A DNA stretch of 64,000 bases, from NCBI GenBank assembly GCA_902812415.1, contig CADDZJ010000002.1, forward strand, positions 62,001 through 126,000. Direction: 5' to 3'. The stretch is from Acidobacteriota bacterium. GTDB lineage: Bacteria > Acidobacteriota > Terriglobia > UBA7540. The notes beneath the pieces are model-generated. The model was given only the letters and a program-made list of their open reading frames with translations, was not told the DNA's origin and made no database searches. This document shows, in pieces, positions 7,041-15,333 of the stretch. The first letter of the stretch is position 1. Each line of letters begins with the position of its first letter. A program made the position numbers and the translations under genes.

Positions 7041-9581
7041 ATGAAAATGAAATTCTGGATATGCCTCCTGGCCGTTGCCTCCCTGTTGGGAATCATCCTG
7101 ATGCCGGGGCAAATGGAGTCGAAAGGGGCTGCTGCCGCCCAACAGCAACCCTCCTCTGACTCTCTACCTCAGCAGCCCGCGGCCCTTGCCGGCGCTCAGG
7201 CGCCCACAATTCCGCCATCGATTTCGACCATCTGGCCTGTGGGAATGAAGCTGGGCGCAAGCCAAATCTTTACGGTGGAAGGACGCAATCTGGAAGGCGC
7301 GAGGGAAGTTCTGTTTGACACGCCGGGGTTCCAGGCCAACATTCTCTCCGTCAAGACGCTTCCTGAAAAGGCTCGCAAGATTCGGATCAACGTCGACCTG
7401 GGGGCCGAAGTGCCCCAGGGGAAGAAGCAGGAAGCCCGGATTCAAGTCACCGCTTCTTCAACAGTTACGCCCGGCATTCACTGGTTCCGCATTCAGACGC
7501 CTCTGGGAACGTCGAACACGGCGACGTTGGATGTGGGCGCGCTGCCTGAAATTCAGGAAAGGAAGTCGAATCAGCCCCCGGCACAGGCTCAACCGTTTGT
7601 CCTGCCCGCCACACTGGTGGGTATGCTCGACAAACCCGGCGACGTGGATACTTTCCAATTCAGGGGGCGGGCAGGCGAAGAAGTTGTTTTTCGCGTCGTA
7701 GCCTCACAGTTGGGCTCAAAACTGCGTTCGGTGCTCACGCTCAAGGATTCCTCCGGTAAAGAACTAGCGCAGGCTGGCAAATTCTCCGATAAACCGGATG
7801 CCGTTCTCACTTACAAACTTCCGGCAGACGGTCAATATGAGATCACCCTTTCCGACCAGGAAAAACAGGGTGATAAAGATCACTTTTATCGCCTCTATGC
7901 CGGAGCGCTGCCCTACATTTCGAGCGTTTTTCCTCTGGGCGTCAGAGCAGGACATCCTGCGATGGTGGAAGTGAAAGGCGTTAATCTGGGCGGAATTCAC
8001 GAGGTGAAGGTGAATCCCCCTCAATGGGCAGATGGCTGGACGACGGTCCCGGTAAGAGTCAAGACGGTCCGTGGCATGTCGCTCAACACAGCCTACGTAA
8101 CGGTAGACGATGAGCCGGAGCTAACCGAAAGAGAACCGAATAACACGATTGCGCAAGCCCAGCCGATACCTGTCCCAGCGGCGATCAATGGCTACATCAA
8201 TAGCCGCGAGAAAAACGGCTCCCCCGATGAAGACTACTTCCGGTTTAGAGCGCAAAAGGGCGAACATCTGACCATTGAAGTGGCTGCGGCGCGGCTGGGA
8301 TCGCCGCTTGATTCCGTCATCGAAGTGCTCGATAGCCAGGGCCATTCCATTCCCCGGGCCATTGTGCGCTGCCTGAATGAAACTTCGCTCACGCTCGCTG
8401 ACCGGGATTCTCGCACGCGGGGCTACCGGCTGGTCTCGCGGACGGGCTTTCATGATAATGACTACCTGATGGTTGGCGAAGAACTCGATCAGATCCAGTT
8501 TATCCCTGACCAGCCGGATGCGGATATTCTTTTGAAAGGTTACGGGGACCAGCGCGTGGCGCTCCTCGGAACATCGCCTCAAGCGCATTATGTGACCGAG
8601 CCGGCGTACCGGGCGGAAATCCTGCCACCGGGCGCTAAGTTTCCTTCCAATGGCCTTCCCGTGTTCCGCATTACCTATCGGAATGACGACGGAGGGCCGG
8701 GATTCGGCTCTGATTCACGGCTTGACTTCGTGGCGCCCCAGGATGGCGAATACATCCTTCACATCAAGGATGTTCGCGGCCTTCAAGGCCCTGACTTCGC
8801 CTATCAATTGATCGTTCGGAATGCCGCTCCAGACTTCACGCTGACGGCCTCGACGGAGAATCCGAATATCCCTCGCGGCGGGCGGCTGCCGGTTGAAGTT
8901 ACTGCCAATCGGATGCTGGGATATCAAGGACCTATTAAGATCAAGGTCGTGGGTCTTCCTAAATGGATCACTGCTCAGGCTATCACCATTCCGGCAGGGC
9001 AGGATTCCGCCACCCTCATCCTCCAGTCGTCTTCGGATGCCCCCTCCTGGGAAAATGCCGTTCCGTTTAAAATTGAAGGGAGCGCCTGGGCAGGCGGACA
9101 TCAACTGGTCCGCATTGCCGATCCTGAGACGCCTATTCGGGTTGCGGCTTTGATGCCGGCTCCCGACCTTCTAATCGCCGCCGAGCCTCGGGAAATCACT
9201 CTGAGGCCGGGACAGACAACCACTGTAACCCTCAGTGTCAGCCGCGAAAACGGCTTTAAGGGCCGCGTTCCTTGCCAGATTGATAATCTTCCCCCCGGTG
9301 TGCGCGTGGTGAATGTCGGACTTAATGGCATTCTTGTCCATTCCAACGAAACCATGCACAAGTTTACCCTGCGTGCCGAGGATTGGGCTCAGCCTGTGAA
9401 CCAGCCTATTTATGCCGTAGGCGAAGTTGAATCAAACTCGCCAACACTTCATGCCTCGGCCCCAATTCTTTTGAAAGTGGAAGGGAAACAGGAAGTGGCC
9501 TCCGCCGAGGCAAGGCAATCAGACTTCAATGGCCAGTCGGAGACTACCGAGAGCGCTCAACCCGGTTCCCCGGCGCATTAG
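7041..9581 (+). CDS. Exported PPC-domain / IPT-like multidomain protein
   Basis: A secreted protein of 846 residues with a signal peptide (MKMKFWICLLAVASLLG). Visible parts are an IPT/TIG-like beta domain (about 55-150), a first PPC (bacterial pre-peptidase C-terminal) domain (about 175-285) with the GDVDTFQF signature, a second IPT-like domain (about 290-360), a second PPC domain (about 370-470, DEDYFRFRAQKGE) and further beta-rich segments to the end. No catalytic domain is evident, so a binding or scaffold role is likely. The ATG at 7041 follows GAGGAGGAG at 7022-7030, which overlaps the stop of the previous gene, so translational coupling is likely. It is the last gene of the four-gene cassette and ends 2 bp from the convergent treY gene. 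Confidence 0.82.
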   Translation: MKMKFWICLLAVASLLGIILMPGQMESKGAAAAQQQPSSDSLPQQPAALAGAQAPTIPPSISTIWPVGMKLGASQIFTVEGRNLEGAREVLFDTPGFQANILSVKTLPEKARKIRINVDLGAEVPQGKKQEARIQVTASSTVTPGIHWFRIQTPLGTSNTATLDVGALPEIQERKSNQPPAQAQPFVLPATLVGMLDKPGDVDTFQFRGRAGEEVVFRVVASQLGSKLRSVLTLKDSSGKELAQAGKFSDKPDAVLTYKLPADGQYEITLSDQEKQGDKDHFYRLYAGALPYISSVFPLGVRAGHPAMVEVKGVNLGGIHEVKVNPPQWADGWTTVPVRVKTVRGMSLNTAYVTVDDEPELTEREPNNTIAQAQPIPVPAAINGYINSREKNGSPDEDYFRFRAQKGEHLTIEVAAARLGSPLDSVIEVLDSQGHSIPRAIVRCLNETSLTLADRDSRTRGYRLVSRTGFHDNDYLMVGEELDQIQFIPDQPDADILLKGYGDQRVALLGTSPQAHYVTEPAYRAEILPPGAKFPSNGLPVFRITYRNDDGGPGFGSDSRLDFVAPQDGEYILHIKDVRGLQGPDFAYQLIVRNAAPDFTLTASTENPNIPRGGRLPVEVTANRMLGYQGPIKIKVVGLPKWITAQAITIPAGQDSATLILQSSSDAPSWENAVPFKIEGSAWAGGHQLVRIADPETPIRVAALMPAPDLLIAAEPREITLRPGQTTTVTLSVSRENGFKGRVPCQIDNLPPGVRVVNVGLNGILVHSNETMHKFTLRAEDWAQPVNQPIYAVGEVESNSPTLHASAPILLKVEGKQEVASAEARQSDFNGQSETTESAQPGSPAH

Positions 9582-9583
9582 CG

Positions 9584-12469
9584 TCAGAGATCGGTGGCTG
9601 TGCTTTGTTCAGCCACAAGCAATGCCGCTGGGAACCTTTTCAGCGCATCTGCCAATTGCAGCACCCTTCTGCCTTCCTGATTAGCGGCGCTGCACTCTTC
9701 CTGTGTCAGGATATTGCGCCAGTTCTGCGGTGATTTCTGGGACAAGGCGATTGCTGTTCTTCCCCACACTTTTTGACCAATCGGCGGTTTGAGACTCTTC
9801 ACCAATCTTGTGAGGAATCTGGGGACAATCACCAGGATGCGAACATTCTTGCTGCTTCGTGTAAACGCAATGGCGCATTCCTTTTTCGCGCCGATCACTT
9901 CTCCAGGCAAATAATCTCCCTCGGAAAACAGTTGCGGATGAGCGCGGCGGAAGTTTAGCGCTTTGCGCATTACATAGAGCTTGATGCGCCCATCTTCCCA
10001 CCGCTCGAGCAGCTTTTCGAAAGGCGCAGCGGAGTTTTCTTCTTCCTCTCTTTCAAGCTCCTTGAGCCCCTGGATTCTCTTGCTAAAATCCACCGGCCCG
10101 CGATTGTCCGGATCAACCAATCGAAGATCCCAAAACTCGGAACCCTGGTAGAAATCCGGCACTCCGGGAACCGCGATTTTTATGAGCAATTGCGAAAGAG
10201 CGTTGAATGCGCCGTAGAAAGCAATTTGGCGCTGAAAGGCAAGGAAGTCCTTAAAAAATAAATTGTCCTCTGAGGCATCCGTAACCGCTTTGATGAATTC
10301 AGCGAGGGCTTTTTCATGAGCGACGTTAGGACGAGTCCATCGGGTGTGAATTCTCGCTTCGCGGATCGCCTTGATCATATAATCCCGAAGCCGCTTTTTG
10401 AATTCCGGGATTTCAGATTCCTCGAGCGGCCATGCTCCCAGCATGGTTTGATAAAGGAGAATCTCTTCATTGCGATCAGGAATCTCTCGCTCCCCGTTCA
10501 GGAGCTTCTTCTTGGCGCGATTCCAGCCCATCCAACGGTTAAGGCGTTTTCCCCACTCCGCGGGCATTTCAGAAAGTATATTGATGCGAGCCCGAACATC
10601 CTCTGATCTTTTCGTATCATGCGTCGTGGTGGCGTTCAAGGAATGCGGCCACCCGCTCAGCCTCCTCTGCAAAAATTCGTGGAACGTTGCCAACGAGACT
10701 CCCGAAGAGGCCGGATTTCCCCCCACCTCATTGAGCGAAACGAGTGGATTGTAAATATAAAGCACTGTGTCTTCAAATCCCTTCGCCATGATCGGACCCG
10801 TGAACTGTTGCCACCGCATCACGAATGCGAGGCGAGCCTCCCGCTGCGCAGGCGAGAGATGCACTTTCTCCCGCAATAAAAGAACATCACCCAGAAAATC
10901 GAAATAGGCAGAGTTCAAATTCGGGTTTCTTCGGCGGGCCGCTTCGAGAGCATGAAGAATGTAGCCGCGATCGGCGGGAGCCACCGTCAGGTCTCGCGTG
11001 TAAGTTCGATAGACGCGAAGACATGCGGTTACCTCAATCAGCGCCTGTGTCAGCCCCGTAACAGGGAGATCACGAGCATAGCGGTCCTGCTCCGCCACCA
11101 GGCCCAGATGGTGACCCAGACTCCGCATCTCCACAGCCAGCAACGAGTCCATGATTTCCTTCTTCTTTTCGTAGACCAGGTCTTCAAACCGAATATCCAT
11201 TCCCAGCATGTCGCGATAAACGCCCTTCAAAACTCCGGTTCCACGTTCACGGACAAAGATTCCGTTCAGGACATTCAAAAAATCGTACCCTGTAGTCCCA
11301 CAGACAGGCCAATTCTCTGGCAGGGCCTCGCCTTCTGAAAGAATCTTTTCAACAATCGTGTAAAAGCGCTCAGGGCGATCTTCGGAACTCGAAAACCCCA
11401 ATCGCTCTTGCAGGCGCCGCAGGTAGCCAAGAGGATCACGCAAGCCGTCAATGTGATCAATTCTTAACCCCGTGACCAGACCCTTCTCAATGAGACGAAA
11501 GATAGTCGCATGAGTGGCATCAAAGACCAGGGGATCCTCAACTCGAACGCCTACTAAATCAGTAATGGTAAAAAAGCGCCGGTAGTTAATCTCTTCGTTC
11601 GCGGTTCGCCAGAACGACAGAATGTAAGCCTGATCAGCCAGCAATTCATCCAGAAGACTGAAGCTCTCTGGATCGCCTTTCTTGCCGTTGAAAGCCTTCA
11701 AATTCCCATTAATGAAATCGTGAATCTCCGGCGACGTCTGGTAAAGCTTCCAAAGCCGTTCCTTAATGCCCTCCCTTTGCATGCGTCTTTCACCGACAAC
11801 TTCGGATGGGAGTGAGACGCGCTCCGGCAAATCCGTCACCGCCGCCAGAATCCCTTCCAACTCCCGAAACAATGGAGAATCTGACCCCGCTTTCTGTTTT
11901 AATTCTTCCAACCTGTGCCTCAGAATGTGCAAATACGATTTAGGCGCCACCGGCAACTTCAGGTCTGCATACTGGAGAAAGAAACCCGACTCCTCATAAG
12001 CCAACTTGAGCTCCCGATTTTCGAGAACCTCCGCATAAGGGCGGCCTAGAAGAGGCAAAAGCACTTTGTTCTCAAGCGTCCGGCGCGGCGGATGCCAATC
12101 GATATCAAAATAGGTGGCATAAGCCGAACTCGGGCCGTTCTCCAGCACATCCATCCACCAGGGGCTCTCGCTGCTTGCAGCCATATGATTGGGGACGATA
12201 TCCAAAATCAGCCCCATTTGATGTTGATGCAACTCCTGCACCAAGTCCTCAAATTCCTCTTCGGTCCCAATTTCAGGATTAAGTCGTGACAGGTCCGTAA
12301 CATCGTAACCATGGGAGCTTCCACGGCGGGCTTGCAGCAAAGGCGAGGCATAGAGGTCGGTAATGCCGAGAGAATGCAGATAGGAGACTAAGGCGCAGGC
12401 ATCTCGAAATCGAAACTGTGCGTTGAACTGAATCCGGTAGGTGGCAGCAGGAATTCGACAAGTGAGCAT
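9584..12469 (-). CDS. treY: Malto-oligosyltrehalose synthase
   Basis: TreY (EC 5.4.99.15) isomerises the reducing-end alpha-1,4 bond of malto-oligosaccharides to an alpha-1,1 bond, which is the first step of the TreY-TreZ trehalose route in the cytoplasm. It belongs to GH13. The four GH13 regions can be followed: DIVPNH (90-95), GLRIDHIDG (334-342) with Asp338 as likely nucleophile, and the late THDTKRSEDVRAR segment carrying the transition-state Asp. Length (961 residues) is normal. No treZ lies in the window. The gene follows the GH57/DUF3536 gene by 54 bp on the same strand and is convergent with the PPC-domain gene. The identification is firm. Confidence 0.93.
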   Translation of the reverse strand: MLTCRIPAATYRIQFNAQFRFRDACALVSYLHSLGITDLYASPLLQARRGSSHGYDVTDLSRLNPEIGTEEEFEDLVQELHQHQMGLILDIVPNHMAASSESPWWMDVLENGPSSAYATYFDIDWHPPRRTLENKVLLPLLGRPYAEVLENRELKLAYEESGFFLQYADLKLPVAPKSYLHILRHRLEELKQKAGSDSPLFRELEGILAAVTDLPERVSLPSEVVGERRMQREGIKERLWKLYQTSPEIHDFINGNLKAFNGKKGDPESFSLLDELLADQAYILSFWRTANEEINYRRFFTITDLVGVRVEDPLVFDATHATIFRLIEKGLVTGLRIDHIDGLRDPLGYLRRLQERLGFSSSEDRPERFYTIVEKILSEGEALPENWPVCGTTGYDFLNVLNGIFVRERGTGVLKGVYRDMLGMDIRFEDLVYEKKKEIMDSLLAVEMRSLGHHLGLVAEQDRYARDLPVTGLTQALIEVTACLRVYRTYTRDLTVAPADRGYILHALEAARRRNPNLNSAYFDFLGDVLLLREKVHLSPAQREARLAFVMRWQQFTGPIMAKGFEDTVLYIYNPLVSLNEVGGNPASSGVSLATFHEFLQRRLSGWPHSLNATTTHDTKRSEDVRARINILSEMPAEWGKRLNRWMGWNRAKKKLLNGEREIPDRNEEILLYQTMLGAWPLEESEIPEFKKRLRDYMIKAIREARIHTRWTRPNVAHEKALAEFIKAVTDASEDNLFFKDFLAFQRQIAFYGAFNALSQLLIKIAVPGVPDFYQGSEFWDLRLVDPDNRGPVDFSKRIQGLKELEREEEENSAAPFEKLLERWEDGRIKLYVMRKALNFRRAHPQLFSEGDYLPGEVIGAKKECAIAFTRSSKNVRILVIVPRFLTRLVKSLKPPIGQKVWGRTAIALSQKSPQNWRNILTQEECSAANQEGRRVLQLADALKRFPAALLVAEQSTATDL

Positions 12470-12523
12470 CAGAATATCAGACCCGCATATTGAGAAATGT
12501 CTTGCTCGATGAAACTCGAATCC

Positions 12524-14950
12524 TTAACCGATGCGGAGAGACAATTTCTCGGCTACTCCCCTGAAGCGCTCCACCCATGCCTTGGCAGATTCGTCTCCCT
12601 GATCAGCTTTTGATCGCATAGCTGGAAAGACATCCCGCAGCAGTCCGAAGCAGAGATTCTGAGCTTCCCAAAGATTAATCTCAAAAGGCGCTGTGCGAGC
12701 CAGACCTACGGCAGCCTCCAATCTCTCGAGAGCTGACAAATCATCGGGTTGTGCTGCGAAAGCGCTTGCAATCTCTTCTACACGCTTCCGCAGCCCATAT
12801 TCCAGGGTCGGCGCATCGAATTCCACCTTCACCGACTTTGCTTCTTCAAACAACCTTGTGATGCGCTCAAGATCAAAATCCTTAGCTAAAAACGCCTGGC
12901 GCAACTCGCTGTTCAACGCGAATTCAGCCACAGCGCGAAACGCCTTTGGCAGTGGAGTGCCGATATCCGCCAGGAAGCGCATCAACGAAGCATGCTGCTC
13001 GTAAAGGCGGCGAAAGTTTTCTTCGGCTTCTGAAAGAGTGGATTCCAGAATGATGTTCATAATTCTGCGTTGCTCATCCTTAAACAGCGATTTCAGAGAA
13101 TAGGTTCCGCCCTCAAAGTCCCGGTCGAGAAGCCGGATAATCGCCGGGATATCCGCCCGCGTGAAAGCTTCGGCCGCTTCCTGGGCGGCGGCCCGGTATT
13201 CTTCAAGTGGGCGGGAAATTCGAACGCCACAGGTCACGTTGTGATCGCCGAAGTAGAGCCCGCATAAGCTGAGCATGGCAGCCTCAAGAGTAATCTCCGA
13301 GGTAAGCCGCACGCGCCCCACCACCAGCTTCGTGTTGCCGGCTTCCATGATCCGGAAATCCTCCCGATCGACGGTATAGCAATAGATCCGGGCCTTCTCA
13401 GGGTACGAGTCAAATAGAGAGCTGACTGCGTAATGGGCGGCAACCTTGGGAAGGTCCACCGCGGCCGGCTTGACGAATCGTTCATAAATTCGAGCGCCAT
13501 CTCCATAGTCAGGAATATTGCTCTTGGCGCGCGCCAGCCGTTCGAGAAAAGGCGACTCATCAAACTCGCCGAAGACTTCCTTCGCCAGTTGAATGGCCCG
13601 GCCGGCATATTGAATCACTTGCACGGTCTCAATGCCCGAGAGTTCGTCAAAAAACCACCCGCAGCTTGTATACATCAGCATGGCGTGCCGTTGAAGCTCC
13701 AGCAGCTTTAACGTGGTGATTTTTTCCGAATCACTCGGCGGATGCAGAGCGGTTTTCTTCCAGAATTTCTCCAGGCTTTCCGGAGAGCGATCCAGAATGA
13801 CGTCAATATAATCATTTCGCGCTTCCCATGGATCTCTCAGAGTTTCCCGAGCCTTCGCTTCGTACCTGGGAACCAGATCGTCCCTGAGCCAGTCCAGAGC
13901 CTCGCGCAGCGGAGCTCTCCACTCCTGATTCCACCCCGGACGCCCGGCATTGCATCCGCAATTGCTCTTCCAGCGTTCGACGCCATGCATGCAGCTCCAG
14001 GAGCTGTTCTCAAAGATCTCAACCTGATGGGTGGCCGGATGTTTTTCGAGATACTCCCCATAGTTGGTAATTTGCGCGAGTTGGTTGGACTGAATGTAAT
14101 GCAGGGCGTAGGTCAGAGCCATCTCACCGTGATGAAAGTGATGACCATAAGTTTCTCCATCGGTGGCAATATGCACAAGCTGTGGCCAGGGCCGGACACT
14201 TTTATCGGTAAAGCCGCTCATCAAACGGTTGGCGAAGGTCTCGCCATTGTTCAGCAACCCTTCAAATGCGACCGCGCGTGAAATGGGCCCATCATAAAAG
14301 AAGACGTGAATCCTGCGACGCGAAGGCAAACGGATCAGATAGGCGCGGGTCGGATCAATCTGGCCGCCGCTGACATCGTGCCATGAGCGCCCGCCGATCT
14401 TCCTCACTCTCGCGGCCTGATGCGGGGCGAGAATCGTGAAGTGAATCCCTTTTTCGGCCATGATTTCAAGCGTCGCAAGATCGACAGCCGCCTCGGGCAG
14501 CCACATCCCTTCCGGCCTCCGCCCAAATCGATGCTCGAAGTCGCGGATGCCCCACACGACCTGGGTGTATTTATCCGCGCCATTCCCAAGGGGCATAATC
14601 ATGTGGTTGTAGCATTGCGCCAGCGCTGAGCCGTGTCCGGAAAACGTTTCGCGGCTGATTCGGTCGGCATCCAGGATCGCCTGATAGACCCTGGGGGCTT
14701 TGTCCTCCATCCAGGACAGGAGAGTCGGCCCGAAGTTAAAGCTGATCCGGGCGTAATTGTTCACGATGTCGACAATCCGGTTTTCCCCATCGAGAATCCG
14801 CGACGACGCATTGGGGCCGTAACATTCAGCAGTGATCCTCTCGTTCCAATCGTGGTATGGATAGGCTGAATCCTGAAGCTCAATCGATTCAAGAGACGGA
14901 TTTTCACGGGGAGGTTGATAGAAATGACCATGGATGCACACGTATCTCAT
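12524..14950 (-). CDS. GH57 family protein with DUF3536 domain
   Basis: A cytoplasmic glycoside hydrolase family 57-type protein; GH57 members act on alpha-glucans such as amylose or glycogen. The N-terminus carries the GH57 hallmark HGHFYQPPRENP (about residues 6-17), followed by the barrel and a long C-terminal DUF3536 region of helices. The segment THGETYGHHFHHGEMAL-like (IATDGETYGHHFHHG, near residue 260) is well preserved. I chose the ATG at 14950, which follows AAGGAG at proper spacing and puts the catalytic motif at the usual distance. A start 78 bp upstream is possible but has no family support. Placed 54 bp ahead of treY, it fits an alpha-glucan/trehalose module. The exact substrate is not proven. 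Confidence 0.87.
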   Translation of the reverse strand: MRYVCIHGHFYQPPRENPSLESIELQDSAYPYHDWNERITAECYGPNASSRILDGENRIVDIVNNYARISFNFGPTLLSWMEDKAPRVYQAILDADRISRETFSGHGSALAQCYNHMIMPLGNGADKYTQVVWGIRDFEHRFGRRPEGMWLPEAAVDLATLEIMAEKGIHFTILAPHQAARVRKIGGRSWHDVSGGQIDPTRAYLIRLPSRRRIHVFFYDGPISRAVAFEGLLNNGETFANRLMSGFTDKSVRPWPQLVHIATDGETYGHHFHHGEMALTYALHYIQSNQLAQITNYGEYLEKHPATHQVEIFENSSWSCMHGVERWKSNCGCNAGRPGWNQEWRAPLREALDWLRDDLVPRYEAKARETLRDPWEARNDYIDVILDRSPESLEKFWKKTALHPPSDSEKITTLKLLELQRHAMLMYTSCGWFFDELSGIETVQVIQYAGRAIQLAKEVFGEFDESPFLERLARAKSNIPDYGDGARIYERFVKPAAVDLPKVAAHYAVSSLFDSYPEKARIYCYTVDREDFRIMEAGNTKLVVGRVRLTSEITLEAAMLSLCGLYFGDHNVTCGVRISRPLEEYRAAAQEAAEAFTRADIPAIIRLLDRDFEGGTYSLKSLFKDEQRRIMNIILESTLSEAEENFRRLYEQHASLMRFLADIGTPLPKAFRAVAEFALNSELRQAFLAKDFDLERITRLFEEAKSVKVEFDAPTLEYGLRKRVEEIASAFAAQPDDLSALERLEAAVGLARTAPFEINLWEAQNLCFGLLRDVFPAMRSKADQGDESAKAWVERFRGVAEKLSLRIG

Positions 14951-15333
14951 GAGATTCTCCTTGAAACTCTGCAAAGCATTTTCAGCCTGGTCTTTCTTCG
15001 TTGATCGTTCATTGCCCAACATCGCCATCGATCCCGCTTATGAGCGACGATCCGCAAAAATACAACGTCCATTTTTATTGATCCATCGATCAGCCTAACA
15101 GATTCCAGGAACTTGGAGGGGGTGAATGTGAGGGATGATTCGATCGGAAAAATAAAAGGAAGCGAGAAGGCGCTGCGAAGGCGTGGAAAGATCGAACAGG
15201 TCATGCTGAACGCCGTGAAGCATGCCGGTATTTTCGTGGAAGCAAAATGCCGGGCTCCTTCGCGATCGCTCAGGATGACAGCCCCCCTGATTCATTCACA
15301 TCTTCTTCACTTCTTGAGCTGCAAGAACGCACG
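14951..15333. other. Intergenic region between the GH57 and glycosidase genes
   Basis: No gene seen. It contains the ribosome binding site of the GH57 gene on the minus strand (rc of CTCCTT near 14957) and a REP-like repeat at 15199-15283. Short reading frames here translate the repeat as CHPERSRRS and similar strings, a sign of repeat-derived spurious ORFs. Confidence 0.5.
15199..15283. repeat. REP-like dispersed repeat, copy 1
   Basis: The ends are GTCATGCTGAAC at the left and GCTCAGGATGACAG at the right, which are imperfect inverted copies. Copies with the same style of ends occur at 17885-17975 and 23557-23651. Translated, such repeats give CHPERSRR-type peptides that are widespread in acidobacterial genome annotations. 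Confidence 0.6.

Noticed and set aside
12765-12785. AAGCGCTT in the GH57 gene as an operator
   Set aside because: It lies well inside the coding region and lacks symmetric flanks.
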